From Bacillus sp. OxB-1 (lineage in GTDB: Bacteria > Bacillota > Bacilli > Bacillales_A > Planococcaceae), in the NCBI RefSeq assembly GCF_000829195.1, contig NZ_AP013294.1:3297001-3361000 (forward strand): a stretch of DNA of 64,000 nt, written 5' to 3'. The notes beneath the pieces were generated by a model that was given only the letters and a program-made list of their open reading frames with translations, had not been told where the DNA came from and made no database searches. Position 1 is the stretch's first letter, and the number at the start of each line of letters is the position of its first letter. Below, piece by piece: positions 49,020-60,212 of the stretch. The position numbers and the translations under genes are program-made.

Positions 49020-50447
49020 TTATGACGGCATGCCGACTACCGATTTAATTTCCAAATATTCTTCAATGCCGTAGTCTCCCCATTCACGGCCGATTCCGGA
49101 TTGTTTATAGCCTCCAAATGGTGCAGAGAAATCTTGAGGGGCCCCATTCACGACAATACGACCAGCTCGAATGGAAGAAGCGACCTTTTCCACAGTTTCG
49201 ACATCTTCCCCAATAACATAACCTGCTAATCCATATATCGTATCATTGGCAATTTCAATCGCTTCATTAAGATTCTCGTAAGCTAGGATTGACATGACCG
49301 GTCCAAAGATTTCTTCTTGAGCGATCACCATACTATTTTGCACATTCGTAAATACGGTTGGTTTTACAAAGTACCCTTTTTCCAAGCCTTCTGGTTTGCC
49401 GGTTCCACCTGCAATGAGTGTAGCACCTTCTTCCAGTCCTTTCTCAATATACCCTTGTACGCGATGGTACTGTTTCTCAGAAACAAGCGGCCCCAAGAAA
49501 CTTTTGCTATCTTGTGGATCGCCAACACGAAAGTCGGGCAAGACTTCTTTCACAGCATCGATAAATTCATCGTGTTTCGATTTTGGAACAAGCGTTCTTG
49601 TTGCCGCTGTACATACTTGGCCAGAGTTGAAAACGACATTTGAAACCGCGATTTTAGCCGCTTTTTTCATGTCATAGTCTTCCAGTATAATAAGTGGTGA
49701 TTTTCCTCCGAGTTCGAGTGCTACTTTTTTGATCGTTTTCGCGGCATTTTCACTAATCTTTTGACCGACAGCTCCGGAACCGGTAAAGGATACAAAATCA
49801 ATATCTGGGTGAGAACTGATACCATTTCCGACGACTTCGCCAAAACCATTTACAAGGTTAAAGACACCTTTTGGTAAGCCAGCAGCCTGAAAAACTTCAG
49901 CGAGAATAATTGCAGCGAATGGTGTAAGCTCAGATGGTTTTAACACAACAGTGCTTCCAGCGGCAAAAGCGCTTGCAAGCTTTGTGGATGTCTGGTTTGT
50001 CGGGAAGTTCCATGGTGTAATTAGACCGCTAACGCCGATTGCCTCTTTGCGTATTAACGTATTCCCGCGTCTTTCGGTAAATTCAAAGCTTTCCAATTCT
50101 TTTGCCGCTTGACGGAAATGTCCCAATCCCATTTTGTAGTGAGACTTTTCGCTCATTGAAAGCGGCGAGCCCAATTCTTGTGTGATCGCTTCAACGATAT
50201 CACTTTTACGCTTCTCATATTCATCAGCAATCCGATTTAATAGTTGAATACGCTCTTCTTTTGTTGTTTGGGAAAAAGAAGGAAAAGCGGCCCGGGCTGC
50301 TGCAACGGCTTTATCAAGATCTTCTGTTGTTCCATCACTGATTTGCCCGATCACTTCCTCAGTAGCTGGGTTGATGACGTCAATTGTGTTTGAACCGGTG
50401 GATTCGACCCATTCACCATTAATAAAATGTTTTAGATGGCTACGCAT
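49020..50447 (-). CDS. NAD(P)-dependent aldehyde dehydrogenase
   Basis: A 475-residue ALDH-superfamily enzyme that oxidises an aldehyde to the acid. NAD-binding GSGAVGQKI, catalytic Glu in LELGGKSPL, and catalytic Cys in [11 protein letters not shown] are all seen. It resembles Bacillus AldY/AldX more than betaine or succinate-semialdehyde enzymes, but substrate is not certain. Genes on either side are not related in function, and the coding sequence looks somewhat more AT-rich by eye than its neighbours, so recent arrival is possible. Confidence 0.92.
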   Translation of the reverse strand: MRSHLKHFINGEWVESTGSNTIDVINPATEEVIGQISDGTTEDLDKAVAAARAAFPSFSQTTKEERIQLLNRIADEYEKRKSDIVEAITQELGSPLSMSEKSHYKMGLGHFRQAAKELESFEFTERRGNTLIRKEAIGVSGLITPWNFPTNQTSTKLASAFAAGSTVVLKPSELTPFAAIILAEVFQAAGLPKGVFNLVNGFGEVVGNGISSHPDIDFVSFTGSGAVGQKISENAAKTIKKVALELGGKSPLIILEDYDMKKAAKIAVSNVVFNSGQVCTAATRTLVPKSKHDEFIDAVKEVLPDFRVGDPQDSKSFLGPLVSEKQYHRVQGYIEKGLEEGATLIAGGTGKPEGLEKGYFVKPTVFTNVQNSMVIAQEEIFGPVMSILAYENLNEAIEIANDTIYGLAGYVIGEDVETVEKVASSIRAGRIVVNGAPQDFSAPFGGYKQSGIGREWGDYGIEEYLEIKSVVGMPS

Positions 50448-50546
50448 GTTTAATACCCCTTTTCATAAATTGAATTTTCCTAAGCCTTACTATAACAGTA
50501 ATTCTTTCGGACTTTTGATTCAATAGGAATGCTCTCAACGCTATAG

Positions 50547-51707
50547 TTACTCGTCCTGGATTTTAATTACACTTACTTGATCCTCTCCACTTTGCATTGC
50601 TTCTACTTTCCAATTCGCTGTTTTTTCATTAAATGTAATCGATCGAATAATGACCATGCCTTCTAATTTCTTTTTTGCTTGTTGAATCACTTTACCAATG
50701 ACTTCCGATTCGGACAGCTTTGCCTGTTCCGGCTTATACTCGGGCAGGACTTCCACATATTTGGCGCTCCCCTGCCCCGGATACGATTCAGCGATGGGTC
50801 CGCTGGCCTCCACCTTCACCCGCTGGCCGACCTTCAAATCGTTTGCCGCGTCGGGGTAGCCGTAATAGACAGCGTCGTAAAAGTCACCCGAGCCGAAATC
50901 CCTCGGCTTTGCATCAACGACAAGCATCTGTCCTTCCCCGATTTCCATGACATAGGAGCCTTCAGTGGAAGGGGTAGTAGTGAACGGTTGCTCCGGATAA
51001 GTCGTTGTCGGCTCGCCCGGCTCCGCAACCATCCTCCCGGTCTGTTCGAAATGGAGGAGGTGGTCTGCGAATTGATGCCGCAGTTCTTCCTGCTGTCCCT
51101 CTTTCAAAAAGTCATGAGATATTTCAATATCCCCCGTCTTCACGTCTGCTGATATGCCCAATGATCCGCGGCCGGTATTCATCGGCTGGATTGCCTCCAG
51201 CACGTCATCCTGCAGTTGCCGCAGGTCGTCTTCCGAGTAGGCGCTGCGGTAAAAATGGATTGGACTCGCCAGAATTTTACCGGCACCCACTTGTTGCTGC
51301 AATAAATCCACGACCTTGTCCAACCGTTCATCCGGATCTTGGATTCCTATCCAAATGCCCGGTTGCGCCGCATTGTCCGATTGATTTTCATAGAAAAGAA
51401 CGCCTTCTTTCCGGTGTCCCTCTTCACCATAGACGCTATCCAGCGCCTCCATTACCGCCGGACCTTCAATAGCTTGCACGGCCAAGTCCTCCTTCATTTC
51501 CGGATCATCCAGAAGACCATTTTCCTCAAGCTCCTTCAATGCAGCTTCCCTTAACTTGGATTCCTTGACAGTCTGCTTAAGCTGCGCGACAATCTCCCGC
51601 TCATTTCCAGCCGATTTTTCCTTCGGTGCCAGGCCGGAGCTATTTTCCGCCGTCCCGCAACCTGCCAGGAACAAAGCGGCCAGTACCAAACCGATTCTTT
51701 TCCTCAT
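50547..51707 (-). CDS. Lipoprotein with C-terminal DUF3221-like domain
   Basis: A 386-residue protein. The signal peptide ends at a lipobox, with cysteine 17 (MRKRIGLVLAALFLAGC). A middle region of about 200 residues has no motif I recognise. The following part (VMEIGEGQMLVVDAKPRDF ... SYPGQGSAKYVEV) looks like DUF3221, a small beta domain of Bacillus lipoproteins. It is anchored outside the membrane. Function unknown. Confidence 0.78.
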   Translation of the reverse strand: MRKRIGLVLAALFLAGCGTAENSSGLAPKEKSAGNEREIVAQLKQTVKESKLREAALKELEENGLLDDPEMKEDLAVQAIEGPAVMEALDSVYGEEGHRKEGVLFYENQSDNAAQPGIWIGIQDPDERLDKVVDLLQQQVGAGKILASPIHFYRSAYSEDDLRQLQDDVLEAIQPMNTGRGSLGISADVKTGDIEISHDFLKEGQQEELRHQFADHLLHFEQTGRMVAEPGEPTTTYPEQPFTTTPSTEGSYVMEIGEGQMLVVDAKPRDFGSGDFYDAVYYGYPDAANDLKVGQRVKVEASGPIAESYPGQGSAKYVEVLPEYKPEQAKLSESEVIGKVIQQAKKKLEGMVIIRSITFNEKTANWKVEAMQSGEDQVSVIKIQDE

Positions 51708-51848
51708 CTATGCTGCCTCCCTCTGGATCGATACCTATACAATGGGTCGGTTCAGGATGAAAATGGTTACAGAATTTCCCGCATACGCCCAATTCAGCCG
51801 ACGAGTGTTATAATGTGGACAGATTATAGGTAACGAGGGGATTTTATT

Positions 51849-53135
51849 ATGTCTTACGACAGAAAGAATAATGTAGACGTCATCGTCATCGGTGGAGGGC
51901 CCTCCGGTTTGATGGCTTCGATTGCCGCAGCCGAAAACGGAAGGAAAGTCCTACTTTTGGAAAAAGGAAAAAAACTCGGCACGAAACTGGCGATTTCAGG
52001 CGGCGGTCGCTGCAACGTAACTAATCGGCTTCCGCTAGAGGAAATCGTCAAAAATATTCCGGGCAACGGGCGCTTTTTATACGGCCCCTTTTCGGTCTTC
52101 AACAATGAAGACATCATCCGGTTTTTCGAAGGGCTCGGAGTCGCACTGAAAGAAGAGGACCACGGGCGCATGTTCCCGGTTTCCAATAAAGCGAAAGATG
52201 TCGTCGATGCACTGTTACAGCAGATGGACCGATTGGACGTCCAAGTGAAACTCGAGACACGCGTGAAAAAGCTGCTGATGGATGATGAAAAAGTGCTCGG
52301 GGTGCGATTGGAATCGGGAGAGGAAATCCGATCTCAAGCCGTCGTCGTTGCGGTCGGCGGAAAAGCGGTTCCGCAAACGGGGTCAACGGGGGACGGCTAC
52401 CCATGGGCGGAGCGCGCCGGTCATACAGTGACTACGTTATACCCGACCGAAGTCCCTTTATTGTCAAATGAATCGTTCATCGTTTCGAGGGAACTGCAAG
52501 GACTCGCTTTGCGCGACGTAGCAGTTTCCGTGCTGAACGCAAAAGGGAAAACACTCGTCACCCATCAAATGGACATGCTCTTCACCCATTTCGGGTTAAG
52601 TGGACCCGCCATTTTACGCTGCAGCCAATTTGTTGTGAAAGAGCGGATGAAAAACGGCAATCAGCCCGTCGACATGCGGATCGACTCCCTTCCAACGGAT
52701 AATGAAGAGAAGGCGTTCCAACTCATTCACACATCACTGAAAGAGGATCCAAAAAAAGCGGTGAAAAACGCTCTGAAAGGCATGGTCCCGGAACGCTGGC
52801 TCCTATTTCTACTGGATGAAGCGGAAATCGATCCGGCCGCAACGGGTGCAACCATCGCGTCTGAAAAAATTCGGATGCTCGCGAAACTGTTGAAAGCTTT
52901 CACCATGAAAGTGAATGGCACACAACCGATCGAAAAAGCATTCGTCACCGGCGGAGGCGTCTCCGTCAAGGAAATCGTCCCAAAGACAATGGCCTCGCGA
53001 ATGAAAGAAGGGCTTTATTTCTGCGGGGAAATATTAGACATCCACGGCTACACAGGAGGCTACAATATCACCTCCGCCCTCGTCACCGGCCGGATCGCCG
53101 GCATGAGCGCCGGGGAATTCACCTCCGAAAGGTGA
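51849..53135 (+). CDS. ytfP: NAD(P)/FAD-dependent oxidoreductase (HI0933/YtfP family)
   Basis: A 428-residue flavoprotein. The FAD dinucleotide motif [19 protein letters not shown] starts near residue 13, and the family motif [17 protein letters not shown] near 45. It also has ATGAT and the C-terminal GGVSVKEI ... [15 protein letters not shown]. Reaction unknown; members are often called BaiN-like. The ATG follows GAGGGG. The TGA stop lies inside a dispersed palindrome. Confidence 0.9.
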   Translation: MSYDRKNNVDVIVIGGGPSGLMASIAAAENGRKVLLLEKGKKLGTKLAISGGGRCNVTNRLPLEEIVKNIPGNGRFLYGPFSVFNNEDIIRFFEGLGVALKEEDHGRMFPVSNKAKDVVDALLQQMDRLDVQVKLETRVKKLLMDDEKVLGVRLESGEEIRSQAVVVAVGGKAVPQTGSTGDGYPWAERAGHTVTTLYPTEVPLLSNESFIVSRELQGLALRDVAVSVLNAKGKTLVTHQMDMLFTHFGLSGPAILRCSQFVVKERMKNGNQPVDMRIDSLPTDNEEKAFQLIHTSLKEDPKKAVKNALKGMVPERWLLFLLDEAEIDPAATGATIASEKIRMLAKLLKAFTMKVNGTQPIEKAFVTGGGVSVKEIVPKTMASRMKEGLYFCGEILDIHGYTGGYNITSALVTGRIAGMSAGEFTSER

Positions 53136-53199
53136 CAGTCACCAAGACAACTTAGACACAATTCAGAATAGTTTACAAATTGTATAAGTGACTGTCACC
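53131..53199. repeat. Dispersed palindromic repeat, copy at 53.1 kb
   Basis: Two palindromic cores, GGTGACAGTCACC (53131-53143) and GTGACTGTCACC (53188-53199), bracket an AT-rich spacer with ACAATTCAGAAT and ACAAATTGTA. The reverse complement of the right half closely matches the copy at 61 kb. The first core supplies the ytfP stop codon. Confidence 0.8.
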
Positions 53200-53210
53200 T
53201 GCTCAAACAA

Positions 53211-53253
53211 CAAAAAATCCGCTGGAAGCTTGGGGCTTCCAGCGGATTTTTTG
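53211..53253. terminator. Bidirectional terminator between ytfP and leuS
   Basis: AAAAAATCCGCTGGAAGC / GCTTCCAGCGGATTTTTT. Confidence 0.95.
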
Positions 53254-55671
53254 TTATCCTCCAACGACGATGTTTACCAACCGTCCAGGAATTGCAATCA
53301 CTTTTTTCACGTCTTTACCTTCGAGCAGCTCTTTCACTTTCTCGTCTTCCATGACGGATTGCTCGAGCTCTTCTTTCGTCGCGTCTTTCGATACGACGAT
53401 TTTCGTGCGGACTTTGCCGTTCAGTTGGATCGCCATCTCGACTGTGTCGTCTACGAGTTTCGACTCATCGTATGTCGGCCATGTTTCATACGTGATTGTA
53501 TCCGTATGGCCGAGCTTTTCCCAAATCTCTTCCGCAAGGTGCGGAGTGATTGGCGAGATGAGCAGAAGGAAGCCCTCCACATACTCTTTCGGAATCGAGT
53601 CGACTTTATAGCCTTCATTGATGAATACCATCAATTGGGAAATGGCCGTATTATTGCGCATGCCTTCGAAATCCTCGGTCACTTTCTTCACCGTCTGATG
53701 GTAAACTTTCTCAAGCGGCCCACCGGCTTCCCCGCCGATTTTCGAGCTGAGCGTGCCGTCTTCATTGACGAACAAGCGCCAAATCCGATCGAGGAAACGG
53801 CGAGCGCCTTCCAACCCGTTCGTCGACCATTCTTTCGAGGCCTCCAACGGCCCCATGAACATTTCGTAAAGACGCAGCGTATCTGCGCCATGTGAATGGA
53901 CGATGTCATCCGGATTGATGACGTTGCCGAGGGATTTGGACATTTTCACATGGCCTTCCCCTAAGATCATCCCTTGGTTGAACAATTTTTGGAATGGTTC
54001 TTTCGTTTGGACGACACCGATATCGTACAGCACTTTATGCCAGAAGCGCGCGTACAGCAAATGCAGAACGGCGTGCTCTGCCCCGCCGACATAAATGTCG
54101 ACCGGCAGCCAACGTTTCGCCAGTTCCGGATCGATGATCATGTCGTCATTGTTCGGGTCGATATACCGGATATAATACCAGCAGCTTCCCGCCCATTGCG
54201 GCATCGTATTTGTCTCGCGGCGGCCTTTCATGCCTGTTACCGGATCAACGACATTGACCCATTCTTCGATATTGGCAAGCGGCGATTCGCCCGTGCCGCT
54301 CGGTCTGATATTGTCCGTCACCGGCAGCTTCAGCGGCAATTCCGACTCGTCCACAGGTGACATGGAACCGTCTTCCCAATGGATGATCGGAATCGGTTCG
54401 CCCCAATAGCGCTGTCTGGAGAAGAGCCAATCACGGAGGCGGTACGTAATTTTCTTTTCGCCTTTGCCGTTTTCAACAAACCAAGCGATCGCCTTTTCAA
54501 TGGCTTCATCCTTGCTTAGTCCATCGAGGAAACCGGAGTTGACGTGTGGACCGTCACCGACATACGCCTCTTTCGAAACATCTCCGCCTTCTACGACCTC
54601 GACAATCGGCAGATCAAATTCTTTCGCGAATTCATAATCGCGTTCGTCGTGTGCCGGGACCGCCATGATGGCGCCAGTTCCATATGACGCGAGAACATAA
54701 TCGGCGATCCAGATCGGCATTTTTTCGCCGCTTGCCGGGTTGATCGCATACGCTCCCGTAAAGACGCCGGTTTTTTCTTTCGCCAAGTCCGTCCGTTCCA
54801 AATCGCTCTTCGATTTCACCTTTTCCAAATACGCTTCGACTGCCGCTTGTTGCCCGGCAGTTGTAATTTGTTCGACCAATTTATGCTCAGGCGCCAGCAC
54901 CGCATACGTTGCGCCGAAAATCGTATCCGGTCGTGTCGTGAATGCTTCGAATGAAAGATCAGTTCCATCGATTTCAAATGTCAGCTGCGCCCCTTCCGAA
55001 CGGCCGATCCAGTTGCGCTGCATATCTTTCAAGCTATCCGGCCAGTCCAAATCATCCAAATCCTCAAGCAAGCGATCCGCATATTCCGTAATGCGGAGCA
55101 CCCACTGGCGCATCGGGCGTCGCTCAACCGGATGGCCGCCACGCTCGGACTTGCCATCGATCACTTCTTCATTCGCCAATACGGTTCCAAGAGCGGGACA
55201 CCAGTTGACCGGCACTTCATCGACATACGCCAAACCCTTTTTATACAATTGAATGAAGATCCATTGCGTCCATTTATAATAGCTTGGGTCCGTCGTATTG
55301 ATTTCCCGGTCCCAGTCATAGGAAAACCCAAGATCCTGCATTTGCCGCTTGAACGTCGCAATATTGCGTGCCGTGAATTCAGCCGGGTCGTTTCCTGTGT
55401 CCAGCGCATACTGCTCCGCCGGCAGACCGAACGCATCCCAACCCATCGGATGCAGGACATTATACCCTTGCTTCCGTTTGAATGAACTTAAAATATCCGT
55501 TGCGATATAGCCTAGCGGATGACCGACATGAAGCCCCGCCCCCGACGGATACGGGAACATATCCAAAGCATAGAACTTCGGCTTGGACGGATCGTCGACC
55601 ATCTTGTATGTTTGGTGATCTTTCCAATATTTTTGCCATTTCTTTTCAATCTCGACATGGTTGTAACTCAT
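53254..55671 (-). CDS. leuS: Leucyl-tRNA synthetase
   Basis: An 805-residue class Ia synthetase. The HIGH counterpart is HVGH in [15 protein letters not shown], and KMSKS is in [11 protein letters not shown]. The editing (CP1) domain contains [12 protein letters not shown], and the anticodon-binding C-terminus is complete. The ATG at 55671 lies 9 nt from AGGAGG; a 7-codon longer frame is rejected. A Leu T-box controls it. Confidence 0.97.
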   Translation of the reverse strand: MSYNHVEIEKKWQKYWKDHQTYKMVDDPSKPKFYALDMFPYPSGAGLHVGHPLGYIATDILSSFKRKQGYNVLHPMGWDAFGLPAEQYALDTGNDPAEFTARNIATFKRQMQDLGFSYDWDREINTTDPSYYKWTQWIFIQLYKKGLAYVDEVPVNWCPALGTVLANEEVIDGKSERGGHPVERRPMRQWVLRITEYADRLLEDLDDLDWPDSLKDMQRNWIGRSEGAQLTFEIDGTDLSFEAFTTRPDTIFGATYAVLAPEHKLVEQITTAGQQAAVEAYLEKVKSKSDLERTDLAKEKTGVFTGAYAINPASGEKMPIWIADYVLASYGTGAIMAVPAHDERDYEFAKEFDLPIVEVVEGGDVSKEAYVGDGPHVNSGFLDGLSKDEAIEKAIAWFVENGKGEKKITYRLRDWLFSRQRYWGEPIPIIHWEDGSMSPVDESELPLKLPVTDNIRPSGTGESPLANIEEWVNVVDPVTGMKGRRETNTMPQWAGSCWYYIRYIDPNNDDMIIDPELAKRWLPVDIYVGGAEHAVLHLLYARFWHKVLYDIGVVQTKEPFQKLFNQGMILGEGHVKMSKSLGNVINPDDIVHSHGADTLRLYEMFMGPLEASKEWSTNGLEGARRFLDRIWRLFVNEDGTLSSKIGGEAGGPLEKVYHQTVKKVTEDFEGMRNNTAISQLMVFINEGYKVDSIPKEYVEGFLLLISPITPHLAEEIWEKLGHTDTITYETWPTYDESKLVDDTVEMAIQLNGKVRTKIVVSKDATKEELEQSVMEDEKVKELLEGKDVKKVIAIPGRLVNIVVGG

Positions 55672-55724
55672 GAAAAAATTCCTCCTAATCAAATATGTAT
55701 CAGTCCGCTAGTCCTGCCATTCAA

Positions 55725-55972
55725 ACGAAAAGACCCCCGCCCCTAAACTAGCAAGGGACGAGAGTCTAAAACGCATTCCCGCGGTACCACCCAAATTGAC
55801 AGCAAGGCTGCCCAACTTGAATCCTTAACGCGGAAAACGGCATGGGTTACTAGTCATTTCACCAATGCAGGCTCCAAGGCGAGTTCATCGCTGCCGTTGC
55901 AAGCTCCCACCAACCGCCTGCTCTCTGAAAATCGACATGAACGATTACTAATCCTCTTCAAAACCGACACTA
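55725..55972 (-). promoter_or_regulatory. Leu T-box leader of leuS
   Basis: Minus strand. T-box GGGTGGTACCGCGG is at 55780-55793. The terminator at 55725-55768 ends in TCTTTTC. The specifier reads CTC (Leu) in GATGAACTCGCC (55881-55883). Read-through should follow binding of uncharged tRNA-Leu with anticodon GAG. Confidence 0.92.
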
Positions 55973-55981
55973 TTTGGTACT

Positions 55982-56010
55982 AGTTTACCCGATTCATCAC
56001 ATTTTAACAA
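55982..56010 (-). promoter_or_regulatory. leuS promoter
   Basis: Minus strand: TTGTTA, 17-bp spacer, TAAACT. It sits just after the CoA-transferase gene, and I see no terminator between them, so some read-through into the T-box is possible. Confidence 0.45.
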
Positions 56011-56013
56011 CCA

Positions 56014-56673
56014 TCAACTAACGCCTTCTTTGACATCGTTTACAATCAAATCGGCTTCCGTCGAATCGATTACTTCCTGGATCGTATATCCTTCGAACAC
56101 TTCTTTCAATTCCAATCCGTTCGGAGTGACATCGATCAACGCCCGCTCCGTGATGATTCGATCGACGACCCCTTTACCTGTCAACGGCAAGGAGCATTCT
56201 TTTTTGATTTTCGGGGAACCGTCTTTTGAGACGTGATCCATGATGACGATGATTTTCTTCGCGCCATGGACCAGATCCATTGCGCCGCCCATCCCTTTGA
56301 TCATCTTGCCGGGGATCATCCAGTTGGCCAAATCGCCATTCTCCGACACTTCCATGCCTCCGAGAATCGCGACATCCACATGCCCCCCGCGAATCATCGC
56401 AAAAGACTCGGCGCTGTTGAAGTAGGAGGATCCGGGAATCGATGTAACCGTTTCCTTTCCGGCGTTGATCAAATCCGGATCGACTTCATCTTTCGTCGGA
56501 TAAGGTCCGATGCCGAGCAATCCGTTTTCCGATTGCAGGACGACCGTTTTTTCCGGTGATATATAGTTCGCGACTAATGTCGGCATTCCAATTCCAAGGT
56601 TGACGTAGTTGCCGTCTTCAATTTCCTTTTCAGCTCTTCTTGCAATACGTTCGCGCACATTTACTTGTCCCAT
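56014..56673 (-). CDS. scoB: 3-oxoacid CoA-transferase subunit B
   Basis: A 219-residue beta subunit of a family I CoA-transferase. The catalytic Glu motif is [12 protein letters not shown], after [13 protein letters not shown]. Together with subunit A it moves CoA from succinyl-CoA to acetoacetate or a related acid, letting the cell use or release short-chain acids. It follows scoA by 18 bp. Acetate- or butyrate-acetoacetate transferases are close relatives, so the acceptor is uncertain. Confidence 0.9.
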   Translation of the reverse strand: MGQVNVRERIARRAEKEIEDGNYVNLGIGMPTLVANYISPEKTVVLQSENGLLGIGPYPTKDEVDPDLINAGKETVTSIPGSSYFNSAESFAMIRGGHVDVAILGGMEVSENGDLANWMIPGKMIKGMGGAMDLVHGAKKIIVIMDHVSKDGSPKIKKECSLPLTGKGVVDRIITERALIDVTPNGLELKEVFEGYTIQEVIDSTEADLIVNDVKEGVS

Positions 56674-56691
56674 TAATACGATCCCCTTTCC

Positions 56692-57378
56692 TTATCGAGT
56701 CGTCAGACGCTCAATCCGTTTTTCCTGCTCCGCTTGCAGAAGTCCTTGCACATAGATGCTCGGTGTATGGATCGTAGCGGGATCCAAATCGCCCGCTTCC
56801 ACGATCTCTTCCACTTCAGCAATGGTCACTTTCCCAGCCGCAGCAATCATCGGGTTGAAGTTTTGCGCCGTTTTATTGTAGATCAGATTTCCGAATTTAT
56901 CAGCTTTCGCCGCACGGACCAAAGAGAAATCGGCATGTAGCGCTTCCTCCAGGACATATTCCTTGCCATCGAATTCACGGACCTCTTTCCCTTCCGCGAT
57001 GACGGTCCCTACTCCCGCAGGTGTGAAGAAAGCTGGAATGCCTGCCCCGCCCGCACGGATTTTCTCCGCTAGCGTACCTTGCGGCGTCAATTCCACTTCG
57101 ATTTCGCCGGCTAGCACTTGACGTTCAAACTCTTTGTTTTCCCCTACATAGGATCCGATCATTTTCTTGATTTGCTTATTTTTGAGCAGGAGTCCGAGTC
57201 CCCAATCATCGACTCCGCAGTTATTAGAAATGACCGTCAAATCTTTGACGCCTTTTTCGACAAGCGCCAAAATGAGTTGCTCCGGAATCCCCACTAATCC
57301 GAAGCCGCCAACCATTAAGGTAGCGCCGTCCTCGATGTGTGCAATTGCTTCTTGTGCAGATGAATAAATCGGTTTCAT
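56692..57378 (-). CDS. scoA: 3-oxoacid CoA-transferase subunit A
   Basis: A 228-residue alpha subunit. The family motif [19 protein letters not shown] lies near the N-terminus and [16 protein letters not shown] near residue 110. First gene of the scoAB pair. The ribosome site is AAAGGGGGA. Confidence 0.9.
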   Translation of the reverse strand: MKPIYSSAQEAIAHIEDGATLMVGGFGLVGIPEQLILALVEKGVKDLTVISNNCGVDDWGLGLLLKNKQIKKMIGSYVGENKEFERQVLAGEIEVELTPQGTLAEKIRAGGAGIPAFFTPAGVGTVIAEGKEVREFDGKEYVLEEALHADFSLVRAAKADKFGNLIYNKTAQNFNPMIAAAGKVTIAEVEEIVEAGDLDPATIHTPSIYVQGLLQAEQEKRIERLTTR

Positions 57379-57574
57379 CCAACATCCCCCTTTTGCAAAA
57401 GTACTTCTCTTTCATTAAAACAGAAGATTTGCAATGTTGCAATGGCAGATACCTTTTTCAACCTTTTTCCGGGTGTCTGCCCATCACCCTGTAAGAGAAT
57501 GCGAAGACAATTGATCGGTGATGATGAAATATGAAAAAACGTGGTACAATCTACTTGTCAGAGGAGTGAAAGAT

Positions 57575-58534
57575 GTGGAAAAACAACTATTCCCCTTCCC
57601 GACCGAAGGGAAACGATATTATACATGGTCCAGGCATTTGAAGGACGAATTCGGTTTCAAAGTGTTCAAAGTCGCCTTGGATGCGGGGTTTGATTGCCCC
57701 AATCGGGACGGCACGGTCGCTTTCGGGGGCTGTACGTTCTGCAGCGCGGCCGGATCCGGTGATTTTGCGGGCGACCGGGTAGATCCGATCGATGTCCAAT
57801 TCGCTGAAATCCGCGATAAAATGCACAAGAAATGGAAAGAAGGCAAGTATATGGCCTATTTCCAAGCGTACACGAACACCCACGCGCCGTTGCCCAAACT
57901 GAAGGAAAAATTTGAAGCGGCCTTGGCACAGGAAGGTGTCGTCGCCCTTTCGATCGCCACGCGCCCGGACTGCTTGCCGGATGACGTCGTCGAATATTTG
58001 GCGGAACTGCACGAACGGACTTATCTATGGGTTGAACTCGGTTTACAGACAGTCCATGAAAGAACGGCAAACTTGGTCAACCGAGCACATGATTTCCAAA
58101 CGTACGTCGAAGGAGTACAAAAACTCCGGAAGCATGGCATCCGCGTCTGCACGCATATCATTAACGGACTGCCGCTCGAGGACTATGACATGATGATGGA
58201 AACCACCCGTGAAGTGGCGAAGCTCGACGTCCAAGGCATTAAAATCCACCTCCTTCATCTATTGAAAGGGACGCCGATGGTGAAACAATATGAAAAAGGC
58301 CAGCTCGAGTTCCTGGAGAAAGAGGAGTATATCAAGCTTGTCGCCGACCAGTTGGAGATCCTGCCGCCGGACATGATCATCCACCGCATCACCGGCGACG
58401 GGCCGATCGAGTTGATGATCGGTCCGATGTGGAGTGTGACGAAATGGGAAGTGCTCAACGGCATCGACAAGGAACTCGAACGGCGGGGAAGCTGGCAAGG
58501 GAAACTTTACGAGAAAGCGGTCGAAACGATATGA
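57575..58534 (+). CDS. mnmL: Radical SAM protein MnmL (YtqA)
   Basis: A 319-residue radical-SAM enzyme of the YtqA/TIGR01212 type. The Fe-S cysteines are C41, C53 and C56 in CPNRDGTVAFGGCTFC. In B. subtilis this protein acts in mnm5s2U34 synthesis on tRNA wobble uridine, together with YtqB/MnmM. The start is set at the GTG at 57575 behind GAGGAG; the ATG at 57518 lies upstream of a TACAAT -10-like box and probably outside the message. It overlaps mnmM by 4 nt. Confidence 0.87.
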   Translation: MEKQLFPFPTEGKRYYTWSRHLKDEFGFKVFKVALDAGFDCPNRDGTVAFGGCTFCSAAGSGDFAGDRVDPIDVQFAEIRDKMHKKWKEGKYMAYFQAYTNTHAPLPKLKEKFEAALAQEGVVALSIATRPDCLPDDVVEYLAELHERTYLWVELGLQTVHERTANLVNRAHDFQTYVEGVQKLRKHGIRVCTHIINGLPLEDYDMMMETTREVAKLDVQGIKIHLLHLLKGTPMVKQYEKGQLEFLEKEEYIKLVADQLEILPPDMIIHRITGDGPIELMIGPMWSVTKWEVLNGIDKELERRGSWQGKLYEKAVETI

Positions 58535-59127
58535 ATCAAATCAAACTTCACCGGGTGCTTCCGATGGCGAAGCGTCTGCTGGCAGAAACGGTCCTACCGG
58601 GAGAAACCGTGGTCGATGCGACGGCGGGCAACGGCAATGACACACTATTTTTAGCGGAGCAAGTCGGGGAAGCGGGACATGTCTTCGCCTTCGATATCCA
58701 ACAGGCTGCGCTCGATTCGACAAAGGAACGGCTCGGGGACCTAAATCCACGCGTCTCCCTCATTTTGGACAGCCATTCCAATGTGTCTGAATATGTGGAA
58801 GGTCCGATCGGAGGGGCGATGTTCAACCTTGGCTACTTGCCATATAGTGAGGATTTATCGGTCATCACGAAACCGGAGACGACCATTCAGGCTATCCACC
58901 ATTTGCTCGGCATGCTGAAAAAGGGCGGAATCATCGCGGTTTCGGTTTATGATGGCCATGAGGGAGGAAAAGAGGAAAGAGATGCTTTGCTCTCCTACGT
59001 GAAAACATTGCATCAAGCGGACGTGCACGTCATCCGCTACGAATTGCTCAACCAGCGAAACAACCCCCCGTTTCTAGTCGCATTTGAAAAGGTCCGGGAT
59101 TTTGAGGAAATTCGGACAGTGGAATAA
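58531..59127 (+). CDS. mnmM: tRNA 5-aminomethyl-2-thiouridine methyltransferase MnmM (YtqB)
   Basis: A 198-residue SAM methyltransferase. SAM motif VVDATAGNGNDTLFLAE is near residue 27, then FAFDIQQ, and the catalytic-side NLGYLP. It methylates nm5s2U34 to mnm5s2U34. It starts at the ATG overlapping the mnmL stop (ATGA). Confidence 0.88.
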   Translation: MNQIKLHRVLPMAKRLLAETVLPGETVVDATAGNGNDTLFLAEQVGEAGHVFAFDIQQAALDSTKERLGDLNPRVSLILDSHSNVSEYVEGPIGGAMFNLGYLPYSEDLSVITKPETTIQAIHHLLGMLKKGGIIAVSVYDGHEGGKEERDALLSYVKTLHQADVHVIRYELLNQRNNPPFLVAFEKVRDFEEIRTVE

Positions 59128-59166
59128 ATTCCAATTAGTTGATTACCACGTAACATTTCCTATAAG

Positions 59167-59316
59167 CGCTTATAACTTTTCACCAGCGCCCATAAATAAT
59201 GATTTTACGCTTATAACTTATGGGAAACGCCCATAAGTTCCAACTAGCGATCATAGTTCCAAACATGCGCTTATACCCGTTACGAACCGCTCATAGTTCC
59301 AAACAAACGATCATAA
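59167..59316. repeat. Phased word array D: CGCTTATAA-type words every 20-21 bp
   Basis: Words of the form CG(C/A)(T/C)(T/C)ATA(A/G/C) start at 59167, 59187, 59208, 59228, 59248, 59268, 59288 and 59308: eight words with steps of 20, 21, 20, 20, 20, 20 and 20. A shared filler AGTTCCAA(A/C) lies between several of them. The array is between convergent mnmM and the ABC ATPase gene. No gene here. Confidence 0.93.
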
Positions 59317-59330
59317 CGGTCCATCTACAC

Positions 59331-59366
59331 AAAGACAGGCAGCAAATTTTCTGCTGCCTGTCTTTC
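59331..59366. terminator. Bidirectional terminator
   Basis: AAAGACAGGCAGCA / TGCTGCCTGTCTTT stem. Confidence 0.9.
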
Positions 59367-59380
59367 AATGAGTTACTTCC

Positions 59381-60184
59381 TTATACTTTTGACGACACTT
59401 CCGTTTGCTGAACAGATAAATAAGGACGCCCCTCTTGCCATTGCACGGTGACCGGAACATTGAACGTTTCCGACAGCAGCTCATCGGTAATAACATCCGA
59501 TTTCGGGCCCGCCGCCACGATGCGCCCTCCTTTCAATAGAAGCACATGCGTGATGTCCTTCACCAATTCCTCGATATGATGGGTGACGTAGACGATATGA
59601 CAGCCGTTTTGGGATACCGTCTCCAGCGCCTGCAAAAACTGTTCACGCGACAAAATATCCAATCCGGAGCACGGTTCGTCCAAAATGAGCATTTTCGGAT
59701 CACTCATCAACGCCCGCGCGATCAACACCCGCCTCTTTTCCCCTTCCGAAACTAGATGCACCGACTTCCCTTTCAAAAACGATAAACGGAAAGCATCAAG
59801 CAGTTGATCGACGCGGTCCCAGTCTGCCTCCGTCACTTCTTCATAAACGCCGAAGCTTGCAAATTTCCCGCTGACAATTACTTTTTCCACCGGATCATTC
59901 TGGAAATATTGCGAAAACCGCTCCAATGAACTGCTCACAAAACCGATCTGCCTACGCAGTTCCGGTAAGTTCGTCTTCCCGAATCTGTTTCCAAGTACGG
60001 TCACTTCCCCGCTCGAAGGGAAGTTGTATGCTGAAATAATATTCAATAGAGAGGTTTTCCCCGAACCATTCAGTCCAAGAATCCCCCAATGCTCATTTTC
60101 CCGAATTTCCCAATCAATATTATGTAAAATCTCTTTTTTCCCTCTTTGGAATGAAACATCTGCTAAACATACAATCGTTTCCAT
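59381..60184 (-). CDS. ABC transporter ATP-binding protein (YlmA-like), orphan
   Basis: A 267-residue ABC ATPase. Walker A is GLNGSGKTSL near residue 41, and Walker B is MLILDEPCSGLD. The signature is degenerate (LVSEGEKRRVLIARAL in place of LSGGQ). H-loop: VTHHIEE. No permease or binding protein is next to it. It resembles YlmA of B. subtilis, whose partner is also unknown. Substrate not assigned. Confidence 0.85.
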   Translation of the reverse strand: METIVCLADVSFQRGKKEILHNIDWEIRENEHWGILGLNGSGKTSLLNIISAYNFPSSGEVTVLGNRFGKTNLPELRRQIGFVSSSLERFSQYFQNDPVEKVIVSGKFASFGVYEEVTEADWDRVDQLLDAFRLSFLKGKSVHLVSEGEKRRVLIARALMSDPKMLILDEPCSGLDILSREQFLQALETVSQNGCHIVYVTHHIEELVKDITHVLLLKGGRIVAAGPKSDVITDELLSETFNVPVTVQWQEGRPYLSVQQTEVSSKV

Positions 60185-60212
60185 CCATACTACCCACTTT
60201 CATCGTTAATTG

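Noticed and set aside
50547-51707. CamS-type pheromone lipoprotein
   Set aside because: Similar size and lipobox, but the C-terminal part matches the DUF3221 pattern better.
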